The position numbers and the translations under genes are program-made. From positions 404,218,192 to 404,282,191 of the forward strand of contig CM060921.1 of NCBI GenBank assembly GCA_030737875.1: DNA of 64,000 bases. The letters are read 5' to 3'. Below the pieces are notes generated by a model, which worked only from the letters and a program-made list of their open reading frames with translations, did no database searches and had not been told where the DNA came from. Source of the DNA: Allium sativum (Eukaryota; Streptophyta; Magnoliopsida; Asparagales; Amaryllidaceae). Within the stretch, counting starts at the first letter, position 1. The number at the start of each line of letters is the position of its first letter. Shown here one piece after another: positions 12,633 through 23,493 of this stretch.

Positions 12633-15383
12633 TCAATTAGAGATATCTACTCGACACTTAGGATAGGCTTTCTGAATGCTCTCCTCAGTTTCCCAAGTAC
12701 AATCTCGCGGATCTCCACTCCATTGCACTTTGACTAAGTGAACCTTCTTGTTCCTCAGCTCTTTGGTTTCTTAGCCGATGATCTTTAGCGGCTCTCTCCT
12801 CACAGCCAATTCTAGGGTAATTTCAATATCCTGTTGCGCTGCTTCTTCCATGATCAAGTCTGGATCATGAACGTGCCTTCGAAGTTGAGATATGTGAAAT
12901 ACATCAAGCACTCCACGCAACCAATCAGGCAATTTAACCCTATAAGCGAGAGTTTCGATCCGTTCCAGAATAAGAAACGGACCAATGAATTTGGGCGCCG
13001 ACTTCCCAGTTTTACCGAACCGGATAACTCCTCTCATCGGCGATACTTTCAGATATACATAGCCGCCAACAGCAAATGATATATCTCTTTTTCTCTTGTC
13101 TGCATATCTCTTCTGTCGGCTTTGAGCGGTGAGTAATCGCTTCTTAATAAAGTCGACTTTGTCGGCAGCTTCTCGGATCATATCAGGCCCTAACACAAGT
13201 CTATTACCGGGTTCGACCCAACAAGCAGGAGATCGGCACAGTCTACCATACAATGCTTCGAATGGTGACATTGTCAAGCTCGCCTGGTAGCTGTTGTTAT
13301 AGGAGAATTCAGCCAAATGCAGATGGTCTTCCCATGATCCACCAAAATCTAGAACACAAGCCCGCAATAGATCTTCTAAAATACGATTCACCCTCTCAGT
13401 CTGACCATCTGTCTGAGGATGATAAGCGGTGCTCAAGTTCAGTTTTGTTCCCAGCTCTACTTGAAATGCCTCCCAGAATTTGCTAGTAAATATTGGATCT
13501 CTATCACTGACTATACTGAGCGGCACTCCATGTAGTCTAACAATTTCCTTGAAGTATATCTGCGCCAGACTATGAGCAGTTCTGTTTGATCTGACAGGTA
13601 TGAAATGGGTGGTCTTCGTGAAGCGATCTACGATCACCGAAAACTGTCATTTCCTTTTCTGGTTCTGGGAAAACCATCTATGAAGTCCATGGAAATATGT
13701 TCCCACTTCCAACCTGTAACATCCAGCGGTTGCAACAATCCATCCAGTTTCTGTTGGTCGCTCTTGACTAGTTGGCAAGTAGGGCATCGGCTAACATATA
13801 AAGAAATGTCCCTCTTCATCGACTTCCACCGGAAAGTGCGTTTGATGTCATTATATATTTTGCTTACTCCCGGATGGATACTAAGTTTTGACTTGTGGCA
13901 TTCATCCAGTACTTCCTTTCGGAGTCAACAATGTTAGGAACACAAATTCGACCTTTCAGCCTTAGAATCCCCTCATTATCAACTTGGAAACTCGAGGGTT
14001 CGCCTTTCTGAATTATTTCTCTGATCTTCTGAATGAAGTGATCATCCTTCTAAAGAGCGGATATTTTATCTATCAATGAAGTTGTGATAATAAAACTGGC
14101 GATCATTTCAGTCTTTCGGCTTAACGCATCGGCCACGACATTGGCTTTCCCTGGAGTGTATAGAATCTCAAAGTCATATGCTGCAAGGAATTCTAGCCAA
14201 CGTTGCTGCCTCAGATTCAAGTCTTTCTGAGTGAACAAATACTTCAATGACTGATGTCTGTATACAGTTCGAATTTCTCACTCAGAAGATAGTGTCTCCA
14301 GATTTTCAAAGAGAATACGATAGCCAACAATTCAAGATCACGAGTTACGTAGTTTTTCTCGTGCGGCTTCAGCTGACGGCTAGCATAAGCGATCACTTGA
14401 CCTCTTTGCATTAGTACTGCACCCAGGCCTTCTCTAGAGGCATCTGTCCAGACTTTTAAATCCTGATTGCCTTCGATAATGGTTAACACTGGAGCAGTCG
14501 TTAATCTTAACTTTAGCTCTTCAAAAGCCTCCTCACATTCTGGAGTCCATTTGAATTTTGAGTGCTTCTTTGTAAGCTTAGTTAAGTGACCATAGATCTT
14601 CGAAAAGTTTTTAACGAACTTCTGGTAATAATTAGCCAATCCAAGAAAACTGCGAACCTCTGTAGGAGTACTGGGCTGTTTCCAATTTTGAATAGCCGTG
14701 ATTTTACTTAGACCCACAACAATTACTTCTTTTGATGCGACGTGGCCCAGAAATTTCACTTCATCTTGCCAGAATATGCATTTGGACAGTTTGGCTTTCA
14801 ATACATTCCGCCTCAGAATTACTAGAACCTGTTCTAGATGCTTTTCATGTTCAGCCTTTGATTTAGAGAAGATTAGAATATCGTCAATAAAAACCAGAAC
14901 AAATTTATTCAGGACTCCTCTGAACACTCTATTCATCAAATTGACGAAGTATGCTGGAGCGTTACATAAGACGAACGACATTACTAACCACTCATAGAAT
15001 AAGTCTAGACCTCTGAATGCTGTCATAGGAACACACTCTTCGGCAATTCGAAGCTGATGGAAGCCTGTAGCTAGGTCCATCCTTGAAAACACTTGTGCTC
15101 CATTCAGACGATCCAATAAATCATCGATTCGTGGAAATGGATATTTATTCTTTATTGTCTGCTTGTTCAAATCACGATAATCCACACATAGCCGTAGAGT
15201 ACCATCAGATTTTGGGACAAACACCACTGCTGCTCCCCAATCAGAGAAACTAGGCCCGATCAGACCCTTCCATACGAGCTGCCGTGTTTGATTGTCAAGT
15301 TCTTCTTTCTCCTTCAAGGACATTCTTCGAATAGCGTGAACTACCGGCCTTGCATTCGGAATTAAAGCAATTTTGAAATCAAT
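12633..15383 (-). pseudogene. pol: Broken pol of element C: RT, RNase H, integrase, chromodomain-like tail
   Basis: This is collinear with B's pol. RT (15323-14600) keeps VDYRDLN and the catalytic [10 protein letters not shown], with S-F-V in place of S-F-G near VMSF. RNase H keeps WTDAS and LEL but is frameshifted by one missing base at its last motif (about 14247-14255). A nonsense TAG follows the ISAL motif at about 14050, and further frame breaks lie between 13925 and 13819. Integrase resumes with the CPTC zinc residues and MDFIDG. One missing base at about 13637-13645 shifts the frame before the DRFTK motif; VSDRD and QTERVNR follow. A nonsense codon at 12771-12773 truncates the chromodomain-like tail, whose former stop is at 12633. 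A nonsense codon at 15384-15386 separates it from protease. It cannot make a working polyprotein. Confidence 0.88.
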
Positions 15384-16167
15384 TTATCTTTGCGGAGGTA
15401 AGCGAACAACTTCTTCGAACACATCCGCATAATTCTTGACGACAGGAATATCTTTCACTAGGTCGGGAATATTCTCTGTGACTTCAGGGATATTTTCTAT
15501 TTGAGCAGGAGAGACATCCAAAGCTGCCCAGAAGTCTTTTCTATTAGAATTCTGACCTTCACAGGGAATGGTTATATAATCACCTGATTTAATCTTTGCC
15601 TTAACGACTCTGTCGGCGCATTTAACCTCAGCTTCATACTTGGTCAACCAGTCTAACCTCAAGATAAGATCAAATTCTGTAAAATTCATGACGACTGCGA
15701 TGGTAGGGAACCGATAACGAGAAAAAGAAACCGGCACCCCACAAACCCAACTGAGATCGATGGAACCCCCGACCGGATTTTGGACAGTCATTGGTTCTTT
15801 GAGCTTCTTCAAATTTAAATCCAGTTTCTTAACCGCATTCTTGGCAATGAAACTTCGTGACGCGCCTGTGTCAAACAATACTTTAACTGGGATATCTTTG
15901 ACAGTTAGCGTGCCTTCTAAAACATCTGGCCTTTCCAGAACAGCTATGGGCTCAGAAGCTTCTGCTACTTCATTTATATGTACTGTTTCAGATTTCTTTG
16001 AGAGTTGGCACTCCCGTGCAATATGACCTGCTTGGCGGCACTTATGGCATCTCCTTTCCCCATGTGGGTTCTTTGGTTTCTTAGTGGGCTTAGATCCACT
16101 CTTGATCCGTTTCTTTAAAGATCTGCAACTTATCGAGAGATGTCCTTGCCTATTGCAGTTATTGCAT
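15384..16167 (-). pseudogene. gag-pro: C-terminal gag and protease of element C, cut by insertion of B
   Basis: The frame is open from the insertion point to a stop at 15384-15386. It holds zinc knuckles CNNCNRQGHLSISC and CHKCRQAGHIARECQ. The protease active site is intact, [11 protein letters not shown]. The segment continues as [17 protein letters not shown] without the frameshift seen in B, so C shows the normal gag-pro-pol fusion of this family. The N-terminal 250 or so gag codons are missing. The open frame extends a few codons into the B LTR (to 16193), but those residues are LTR sequence. The bases beside B are TGCAT (16163-16167), B's presumed target duplication; its right copy has been lost. 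Confidence 0.87.
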
Positions 16168-17029
16168 TGTAACGACCCAGAAAATCTGAACAAATTTAAA
16201 AATTTTAAATTGGCTAAAATAATGGATTTTAAATATTTAAAATAAATATTTTAAATAATGGCGATGAAAACTGAGTTTGAATCAACATTTGAAAACGAAT
16301 ATAATTAATTATAATTATATATAGAATTGGAAATGGCGCGGTAGTTCGATAATTCGATTTCAAACTTCATTGGAATATACCGGGTGCAAAACAATCCGGA
16401 TTTTAGTGAAACCAAAAATATTTAAATCTGTTAGTGAATATCTTTCTAATGAATTCGACCAATCGAAACTTGATAGCGGGAATCAAATGATATGTCCAGT
16501 TGAAAATTCTGAATAGTCGCTATGGAATTCAGGCCCTTAAAAATGGACATTTTGCAAATGACCTCGGATTTCGACGAAACCACTTTTGTTAGATCCGTAG
16601 TGTCAAGTTATTGTTAGGTTTCAAATTTCATAATTTTTCGAATCAATATGTGAGCGTGGCAAAGGAAAACGCATTTGACCGATTTCAGTCGATTTTAATC
16701 GACTGGAAATTGGCCATTTTTCCAACGGCCTCAGAATTCGACGAAACTAGTTTTGTTAGGACCGTATCGTCAATACGAAGCTAGAAAATATTTTTCGAGA
16801 ATTTTTCTAGTTAGTATGTGGCCCCAGTAATTTGAAATGTACGTTTAAAATTCAATATAAAGATTTAAATGAAAATTCAAACGGAAACTGATTGTAACGA
16901 TCAAACCAGCTTACGATACATATCCCATTATGTTCAGAATGGGGGTAAAACGCTATGGACGACAGGCGGTGGGCCTCGTTTCGAGGTCGTAGGTAAAAGT
17001 CAACCTTTTTGGAATAATTAAATAATTAA

Positions 17030-17385
17030 AAAAAAATATAAAATATATTCTTTCTCCCCCTTTTTTCGTTCTGCTTGCCCCCCCCCATTCATTATAATTT
17101 CAAACGGAAAAGAAAGAAAAAAAAAACCCTAAGTCTAAATCGCGCCACCGTTCGCCATCGCCACCCCCTCTCCTTTGCCACAGCCGACGCCACCACACTC
17201 CGACCCTCCCCCTCGCCCTTCGCCTCAGTCCTCCTTCCACACCTAAACCGACAAAGACCGAGCCCCCCTGAAGCCTCGACGCCACCGCCGACCGCATCAC
17301 TGCTCCGCCACAGCCGACCGCACCACTGCTCCACCTCCTGCCGCTGAGCCTGGTCGTCATTCCCCCCCCTTCTTCGTAGGTAAAT
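17030..17385 (+). promoter_or_regulatory. Putative promoter, GC-rich leader and splice donor in the B 5' LTR
   Basis: TATAAAATATA (17037-17047) is followed by a pyrimidine stretch CTTTCTCCCCCTTTTTTC, then a leader starting with AAACCCTAA-like sequence and a GC-rich island full of GCC/ACC. The island ends in TTCTTCGTAGGTAAATAG, a good plant 5' splice donor (GT at 17380-17381; in the other LTR the site reads GCAGGTAAAT at 27970-27978). Promoter function and donor use are inferred. Frames through the island are biased by composition and are not called as genes. Confidence 0.5.
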
Positions 17386-17399
17386 AGTTTTTTTATTTT

Positions 17400-18060
17400 C
17401 ATCTGAAGATTTCGTTTTTAATAGATTTAAAAATTGATGTTTTAAAATAATTGAAACTGATTTTAGAAAGAAATAAAAACTGATTTTTTTTAAAAGAATT
17501 TTAAACTGATTTTGTTAAAGAATAAAACTGTTTATTTTAAAAAGAATAAAACTGTTTAATTTAAAAAGAATAAAACTGAAATTTTTAAAAGAAGAAAAAC
17601 TGATATTCTTAAAAGAAATAAAAACCTGAATTTTAAAACAGAAAAAAAAACTGATTTTATTTTAGCTTATTAAAAACTGATTTATTTATAGAATAAAAAC
17701 TGATTTATTTATAAAGTATAAAAACTGATTTTATAAAAGAAATTAAAACTGATTTTATAAAAGAAATTAAAACTGATTTTTATTTTAGAAATTAAAACTG
17801 ATTTGGTTTTTTAAAAGTTAAAAACTGAATTTTATAAAAGGTATTGAAAAACTGATTTTGGAAAAAAATAAAAACTGATTTTGAATGATTTTAAAACTGA
17901 TTTTTAAAAGGGTTTTAAAGGATTTAAACTTCAAAAAGTAAAAACGGATTTTTAAAAGAAGTTAAAACTGATTTTAAAAAGCTATAAAAACTGATTTTGT
18001 TTTAAAGGAAAAATCAGATTTTTATATATTGAAAGTAAAAGTAAAAATCATATTTTTATA
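17400..18060. repeat. Degenerate AAAACTGATTTT tandem tract in the B 5' LTR
   Basis: More than 20 copies of AAACTGATTTT spaced by A/T-rich linkers such as TATAAAAGAAATT, 20-35 bp apart. The same tract is at about 27990-28650 in the 3' LTR. AAAACTGATTTT is itself close to an inverted repeat. Confidence 0.85.
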
Positions 18061-18632
18061 TATGGAATAGCGTCGTAAAAATTCGATTTTTACATGTGTA
18101 GAGAATACGGGCGAAAGCGACAAAAGGCGGAGATTTCTCTAAGGAAGTGTCGTGCAGTTGGATAGCTATTGGTGAGATTTCTGATTTTAAAATATTATAT
18201 ATGTGTTGAAGTAAAAGTGAATAGCTATATATAAATATCTATATCTATATATATATACGCCCCTCGTCCACAAACCATGGACGATATTTATTGGTTGAAA
18301 TTGTTGTGAAAATTGAATGGTCGTTTGGGATTGTTTGTGATTGATATTGGTTGATTGAGGTTGAAAAATTCCCATTGGTGGTTGTGAAATATTTGGTTGA
18401 AACCACATAGGATTAGTTTGTGGAAATGAAATAAATATATACATGCCGCCTGCGTGCGAACTAGATGCATGATCCCCATTGTCAAAAACCGCGAGGTTTT
18501 AAGGTAGAGCGAGGAGCCGTACTAGGGACGGTCCCGGTGTAACTACCCTGCCGTTATGCTGCCGAAATTTTGAATAATATTTGTGTGTTTGAATTATTTT
18601 CATATGCTTAAACTATATTTATTCATTGTATA

Positions 18633-19016
18633 GAAAACATTCATGTGTTGAATTGATATTCATTCGTTGTTTAGAAATTCATGTGTTGAATGGTATTCAT
18701 ATTTTGAAATAAATTGTTCGATAATAAAAATCACATTTTTATCTATATATAAAAACCATAGAAAACATTCATGTGTTGAATTGATATTCATTCGTTGTTT
18801 AGAAATTCATGTGTTGAATGGTATTCATATTTTGAAATAAATTGTTCGATAATAAAAATCACATTTTTATCTATATATAAAAACTATTGAAAACATTCAT
18901 GTGTTGAATTGATATTCATTCGTTGTTTAGAAATTCATGTGTTGAATGGGATTCATATTTTGAAATAAATTGTTTGATAATAAAAATCACCTTTTATCGA
19001 CTATATGAACTATATA
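18633..19016. repeat. 128-bp minisatellite, three units, B 5' LTR
   Basis: Units start with GAAAACATTCATGTGTTGAA at 18633, 18761 and 18889, a constant 128-bp step; the last is degenerate at its end. The 3' LTR has four units, which accounts for most of the LTR length difference. Confidence 0.9.
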
Positions 19017-21971
19017 GAAAAATAGTGTTTTGAAATGAATTGTTTTACAATAAAAATCACATTTTTATTATATGCATAAATCGTTGAAATGTGAAGTGTT
19101 AAAAATAGCCACTTGTTCAAACTAAACATATATGTGTTGAAATATTCATTAATTAGCTAATGAAATGATTTGCACCTATGTATGTAACATTAGAATAAAT
19201 GGTGTCTTTAAACCAAACAGAAATCAAATATGAAGTTGAATAGAAAAGGATAAATGATAAGAACTGTATATATATGTATATGCATATTCATTGAACAGGT
19301 GATAGCAAAGGGGCTAGAGAAGAGGAATAAAATTTTGTGCCCGACAAATAGGTACACATTTACTGATTTGTTTGGGTGATGATTTTGAGCCTGTTGGCTA
19401 GCCGCTTGGCTTCTTCTTTTTCTTTTTGAGATTAGAAGGACTGGGAACGCTATTTGCGATTTCCCGATGCTCCCGGTGCAGGGGAGGTTATGGCGAAATT
19501 TTTCCAAAATTTAAGGTGTTAGAAAAATATTTGAAGTGAAAACGATATTGAAATTGTTGAATGAACTATATTTATATAAATATATAAATATAAATAAAAT
19601 TAAAACGAAACGAAGCCGTGCAGTTCGTATTTTGAAACCGTGATTTCAAACGACTAGTGCGGGAAATCCGACCATTGGATTTTCCCGAAACCTCAACCGT
19701 CGGGTTCGCCTTGGAATAATCTTTCCAACGGCACCAACCTTGTTAAAATCCAACGGTTGGATTGTCTGGAATGTTTAATTCAATTCTGAAGAAAAACAGC
19801 GCCAGAAACGATTATATTTATTTATATATACAAATATAATTATATTTAATCGAATAACGACGCTGTAGTTCGTATTTTGAAATCGAAATTTCAAACGATT
19901 GTACCGGGAGATCCGACCGTCGGATTTTCCCGAAACTGGAACCATTGGGTTCGTTTTGAAAAGACCTTTCTAATGATGTAAATTTTGGGAAGATCCAACG
20001 GTTAGATTTTCAGATATGTGTAAATCAAATCTGAAGAAAAACAGCGCCACGGCCGCCTTATGGCCCGAAGCGTCGTTTTGAATAAAATAGCTATTTTAAA
20101 ATAAATAAAAATAGCGATAAATAGTTATAAAATATCATAAGCGATATGGAATGGAAATAAACTGAATTTGCTTGATTTATGTGATATTTGATGGTTGAAT
20201 GTGTTTGGTGTGAAAATTACATTAAAGAACAAAATTGGTGTTGTCGAATAATTTAACCATTGAAATAAATCGAATTGAAATTCTAAATATACGTGAATTA
20301 TTTGAAAAGGCCGAGTTAATTCTCATTTCGAATAATTGACCGACGATTGAAATTCGAAGATGAAGACGGTGGTCGAAGACCGGAGATCTTCACCTCGTTT
20401 GGATGGTAACCGAGGTCCTGATTGGGAGGCATCCCGAAATAAGGATAATGAGTGGTGATCGTTCAGACGTACGTGTTGATCGAAGGGTTTGCGAGGTATT
20501 TAGTGCCTCCGGTTTCGTTCAGACCCAGAACGGACTTGTAAATGGACTGTGTGTCCGACATTGGATTTTATTCTGTGTTGATTGATCTCTGTTAAATATA
20601 CATCTGTTTGGCGGCGGAGAATTTATTCTTTTGCTTAACGCCCTTCTCTGAGACGTACGAGCTCAGAGGTTGTATATCGATGGACATCAATCGCATGGCG
20701 TGAATTGCCTGTGTGGCATGCTAAGATGTAGTGATTAGGGCTTCTGTTGAAAAGCAAAGTCTTGTGGTGATGATCAAAGCACCGCCTGTGTGGCGTAGCT
20801 TTGTGTACAACGTGAATTCGCGGGCCTCACACCCCGGTATGAACCTAAAACGGGAGGAAGGACCTCAGGGAGGACATGCGTTTCTTTCTAGCTAGGGTGG
20901 TGTCAGTGACCTACCAGCCCTGACATTTATATACTTTTCACCTATGTGGTTGTTGCTGTTGCGAGGCGCCTCGGTTTGATCGGACGATCCGGGTCCGATG
21001 GAGTCATTTGTTGGCTCGTTTACGCCCCAAAGGGCGGGGAAACGTATTGTTCAGGCATTTTAATCCACATCGGTGGACCGGCCCTGTCGCTCCAAGGGCC
21101 CACCTGAGTCTGGGTCCTGTGGCTCGGGCTAGAGAGTCACGAATTCGGTAAGGACTATCTTTTGCCTTGGTTCATGACGGAAATCCAATTTCCAAATACG
21201 ACATCGTGCGGTTTTGATTGTATACCTATATATGGCGACATAGTGGTATGGGGCATTAATGCCGTCTATGATTGATAGTTATGATTTGAAATTGTTTTCA
21301 AAACATATAAACACTAGCAATAAAATCAAATGCCTTTGTTTTATTCGTATCAAGCATATTTTGGTCGTTATAAGGTAAAAACTCTATCCTCCGGTTTGCG
21401 TTGCATTGTGTGATGGGAACTGAGTCTTATAACGGCTTCATTTTTATAAAAAGCATAGCGATGTTTAAAAGAAAGATTTGTTTTAAAGCACTGGCAATCC
21501 AATGGAGTAAACCCGTTCCGCGAAAGTGGCGTGGTCCTGTGATTAGCCAATTATATATGTGTTGAGTGGATTTCTCATACCAGTCCCATGACTGACTCGT
21601 AGTTTGTTTCACTCTCAAACTCGGGTGCCCCTTTTTCTACACGGGCATCCTTGTATTCAGGTTTAGCTGGTTCTTTCTGGATAGCTGGAGCTGAAGATGG
21701 ATTCTATCATTTATTCTTTTTATGCTGTTCAGCTCCTATTGTACATATTTTGTTTATTTCCGCTGTAGACATTTATGTATAGCTGAACTGTATTTGTACT
21801 AAGTAAGATCCTGTATACTGTGTAACTCTAATGATTACTTTTATCCAGTATATTCTAATGTTCATTATCTGGTGTATTTATTTAATTCTGTTCTGCTATT
21901 ATCTGTTTCTGTGTTATATTCCAAAAGATAACCTTGTTTCCGTGAGAACGGGAAATCGGGTCGTCTCAACG

Positions 21972-21983
21972 TGGTATCAGAGC
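21972..21983 (+). promoter_or_regulatory. Primer binding site of element B (tRNA-iMet)
   Basis: TGGTATCAGAGC lies 3 nt after the LTR end. This is the standard plant retroelement PBS complementary to the 3' end of initiator tRNA-Met and primes minus-strand DNA synthesis. Confidence 0.93.
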
Positions 21984-22221
21984 TTTGGTTAAGCTTAGTT
22001 CTGGAATATAACATTTGAACGAACTCGTCAGAAATAGAACCAGTAGTGTTCTAGGACGGGTAACTCTATACAGATAGGATCAGCAATATCCTAGTATGAG
22101 TAAAGCAGAATGAAATTACACCTCGATAGACACATTTACACTTGAAGTATATGTTTCTATGTTTTAAAATATCTTTTCTGTGACCTGACACTTGATCTGC
22201 TAATTGCAGAAGTACTAGAAA
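21984..22221 (+). promoter_or_regulatory. Leader of element B with splice-acceptor-like site before gag
   Basis: The first half has repeated motifs (AGTGTTCTAGGAC, GGATCAGCAATATCCTAG) that recur beside the PBS of D and H. The last 40 bases contain a branch-point-like CTGAC (22185-22189) and a T-rich stretch ending CTAATTGCAG (AG at 22208-22209), 12 nt before the gag ATG. This is a plausible 3' splice site; its use is inferred. Confidence 0.6.
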
Positions 22222-23493
22222 ATGAGTGGCAGGAACAGAAGAAATAATCGTATGGCTCGACCAGCTAATGAGCCAGTTGTGCTCCCACAGCCAGAATCCA
22301 ATATAGAAGTTCTATACAAGAGATTTCGAAATCTTGGGGGATCGCCATTCTTAGGCAAGGAGACCATTATGGAAACACAAGCTTGGATTCGTTCTGCAGA
22401 GAAAGTCTTTGAGGGTTTAAAGCTGAGAGACGATCAGAAAAGATTACTAGCGTCTTGGGCACTCAAAGAAGAAGCTCTGTTTTGGTGGGATTCGGTTATA
22501 CAGAATAATCCAGAAGGTGATATCACCTGGGACAGATTCAAAGTAATTTTCTTGGAGAGATTTACTCCTCCCGAAGCAACCGAGAGATTATGCGATGAAT
22601 TTTCTTATCTGATACAAGGAGACATGACAATTCCCGAATATCACAAGAAATACAATGAACTTGCTCACTTTGCTCCTCATCTAATTCAAGACCCAAAGAG
22701 GAAAAATATGAGATTTATTCATGGCCTTCAAAGGAAATACCGGAATAAAGTATTGGGGCATGTGAAGCTCCCTTTCTCAGAAATGATTTATATGGCTTAT
22801 CAATACGAAGATCTAGACAAGAAAGGAATGTTGCGCGACGAAGAAGAAGTTTGTTGTAGTGACAAAACAGAGTCAGAAATTGATATTCCTGAGGCAAGTA
22901 CAACATCTGAGATCCGTAAAAAGCCCGGTACTAAGAGGAAAAGGGCTGAATCTGGGAAAGAACCCGTAACGACCACCGTATGCAATAACTGCAATAAGAA
23001 AGGACATCTTTCGATAAGTTGCAGATCTCTAAGGAAACAAGTAAAGGATGGGTCTAAATCCGGTAAGAGGTTACAAGAGAAAAGAGGATGCCATAAGTGC
23101 CACCGAGCCGGGCATATTGCGAAAAACTGCCCGCTACCTCAGAAACCTAAAGAAGTAAATATAAATGAAGTGGTGGAAGTACTTGCATCCTCGTCTACTC
23201 AGGAAAGGTCCGATGTTTTAGAAGGCACGCTCAATGTCAAAAACATTCCAGTTAAAGTACTGTTTGGCACAGGCGCGTCACGAAGCTTTATTGCAAAGAG
23301 TGCAGTCAAGAAGTTGGATCTGAGGTTGAAAAAGTTCAAAGAACCAATGACGGTGCAAAATCCAGTTGGGGGTTCCATCAATCTCAGTTGGGTTTGTGCC
23401 GTACCAGTCTCTTTTTCTTGCTATAAATTCCCTATTATCTGTATCGTCATGAATTTTAATGAATTCGATCTTATTCTGGGATTGATTGGCTAA
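22222..23493 (+). CDS. gag-pro: Gag-protease of element B (frameshifted before pol, protease Asp lost)
   Basis: 423 codons. Residues 1-200 are the capsid-like gag domain, with the typical [12 protein letters not shown] and [13 protein letters not shown] motifs. Zinc knuckles [14 protein letters not shown] (about residues 254-267) and [14 protein letters not shown] (about 291-304) bind nucleic acid. The protease active site reads [11 protein letters not shown] where C has [11 protein letters not shown], so the catalytic Asp is Gly. One base is missing at about 23484 relative to C, so the frame ends after FDLILGLIG instead of running into the linker and pol. ATG at 22222 is the first in frame, directly after the acceptor-like site. 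It is probably translatable as gag, but the protease should be dead. Confidence 0.9.
   Translation: MSGRNRRNNRMARPANEPVVLPQPESNIEVLYKRFRNLGGSPFLGKETIMETQAWIRSAEKVFEGLKLRDDQKRLLASWALKEEALFWWDSVIQNNPEGDITWDRFKVIFLERFTPPEATERLCDEFSYLIQGDMTIPEYHKKYNELAHFAPHLIQDPKRKNMRFIHGLQRKYRNKVLGHVKLPFSEMIYMAYQYEDLDKKGMLRDEEEVCCSDKTESEIDIPEASTTSEIRKKPGTKRKRAESGKEPVTTTVCNNCNKKGHLSISCRSLRKQVKDGSKSGKRLQEKRGCHKCHRAGHIAKNCPLPQKPKEVNINEVVEVLASSSTQERSDVLEGTLNVKNIPVKVLFGTGASRSFIAKSAVKKLDLRLKKFKEPMTVQNPVGGSINLSWVCAVPVSFSCYKFPIICIVMNFNEFDLILGLIG

Larger units (their letters stand above)
16168..21968 (+). mobile_element. 5' LTR of element B (5.8 kb)
   Basis: The order inside is: AT-rich palindromic start; duplicated TTCGACGAAAC...TTTTGTTAG motifs (about 16572 and 16737); TATA-like TATAAAATATA at 17037-17047; GC-rich island 17150-17345; donor-like site with GT at 17380-17381; AAAACTGATTTT repeat tract; GTCCA...TGGAC hairpin (18267-18283); 128-bp minisatellite; two palindrome modules (about 19660-19680 and 19908-19925); a box open on both strands (20500-20560); the CAGTCCCATGACTGAC block (21580-21596); and TTTATTTCCGCTG (21753-21765), probably near the poly(A) site, 200 bp from the end. 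Confidence 0.9.

Noticed and set aside
16168..16193. Start of the 269-codon - strand frame at 16193 as the real gag start of C
   Set aside because: The first nine codons are B LTR sequence; C coding sequence begins at 16167.
17115..17125. AAACCCTAA telomere-like motif
   Set aside because: Single copy; common in plant 5' leaders and not a telomeric array.
17075..17402. Pro/Ser/Arg-rich frames on both strands of the GC-rich islands (also 27684-27995, 10237-10513, 34165-34389)
   Set aside because: The compositional bias opens several frames at once; starts and ends differ between LTR copies. I keep the islands as leader or promoter candidates, not genes.
21972..21983. tRNA-like match
   Set aside because: Only the 12-base primer binding site is present; there is no cloverleaf or tRNA gene.
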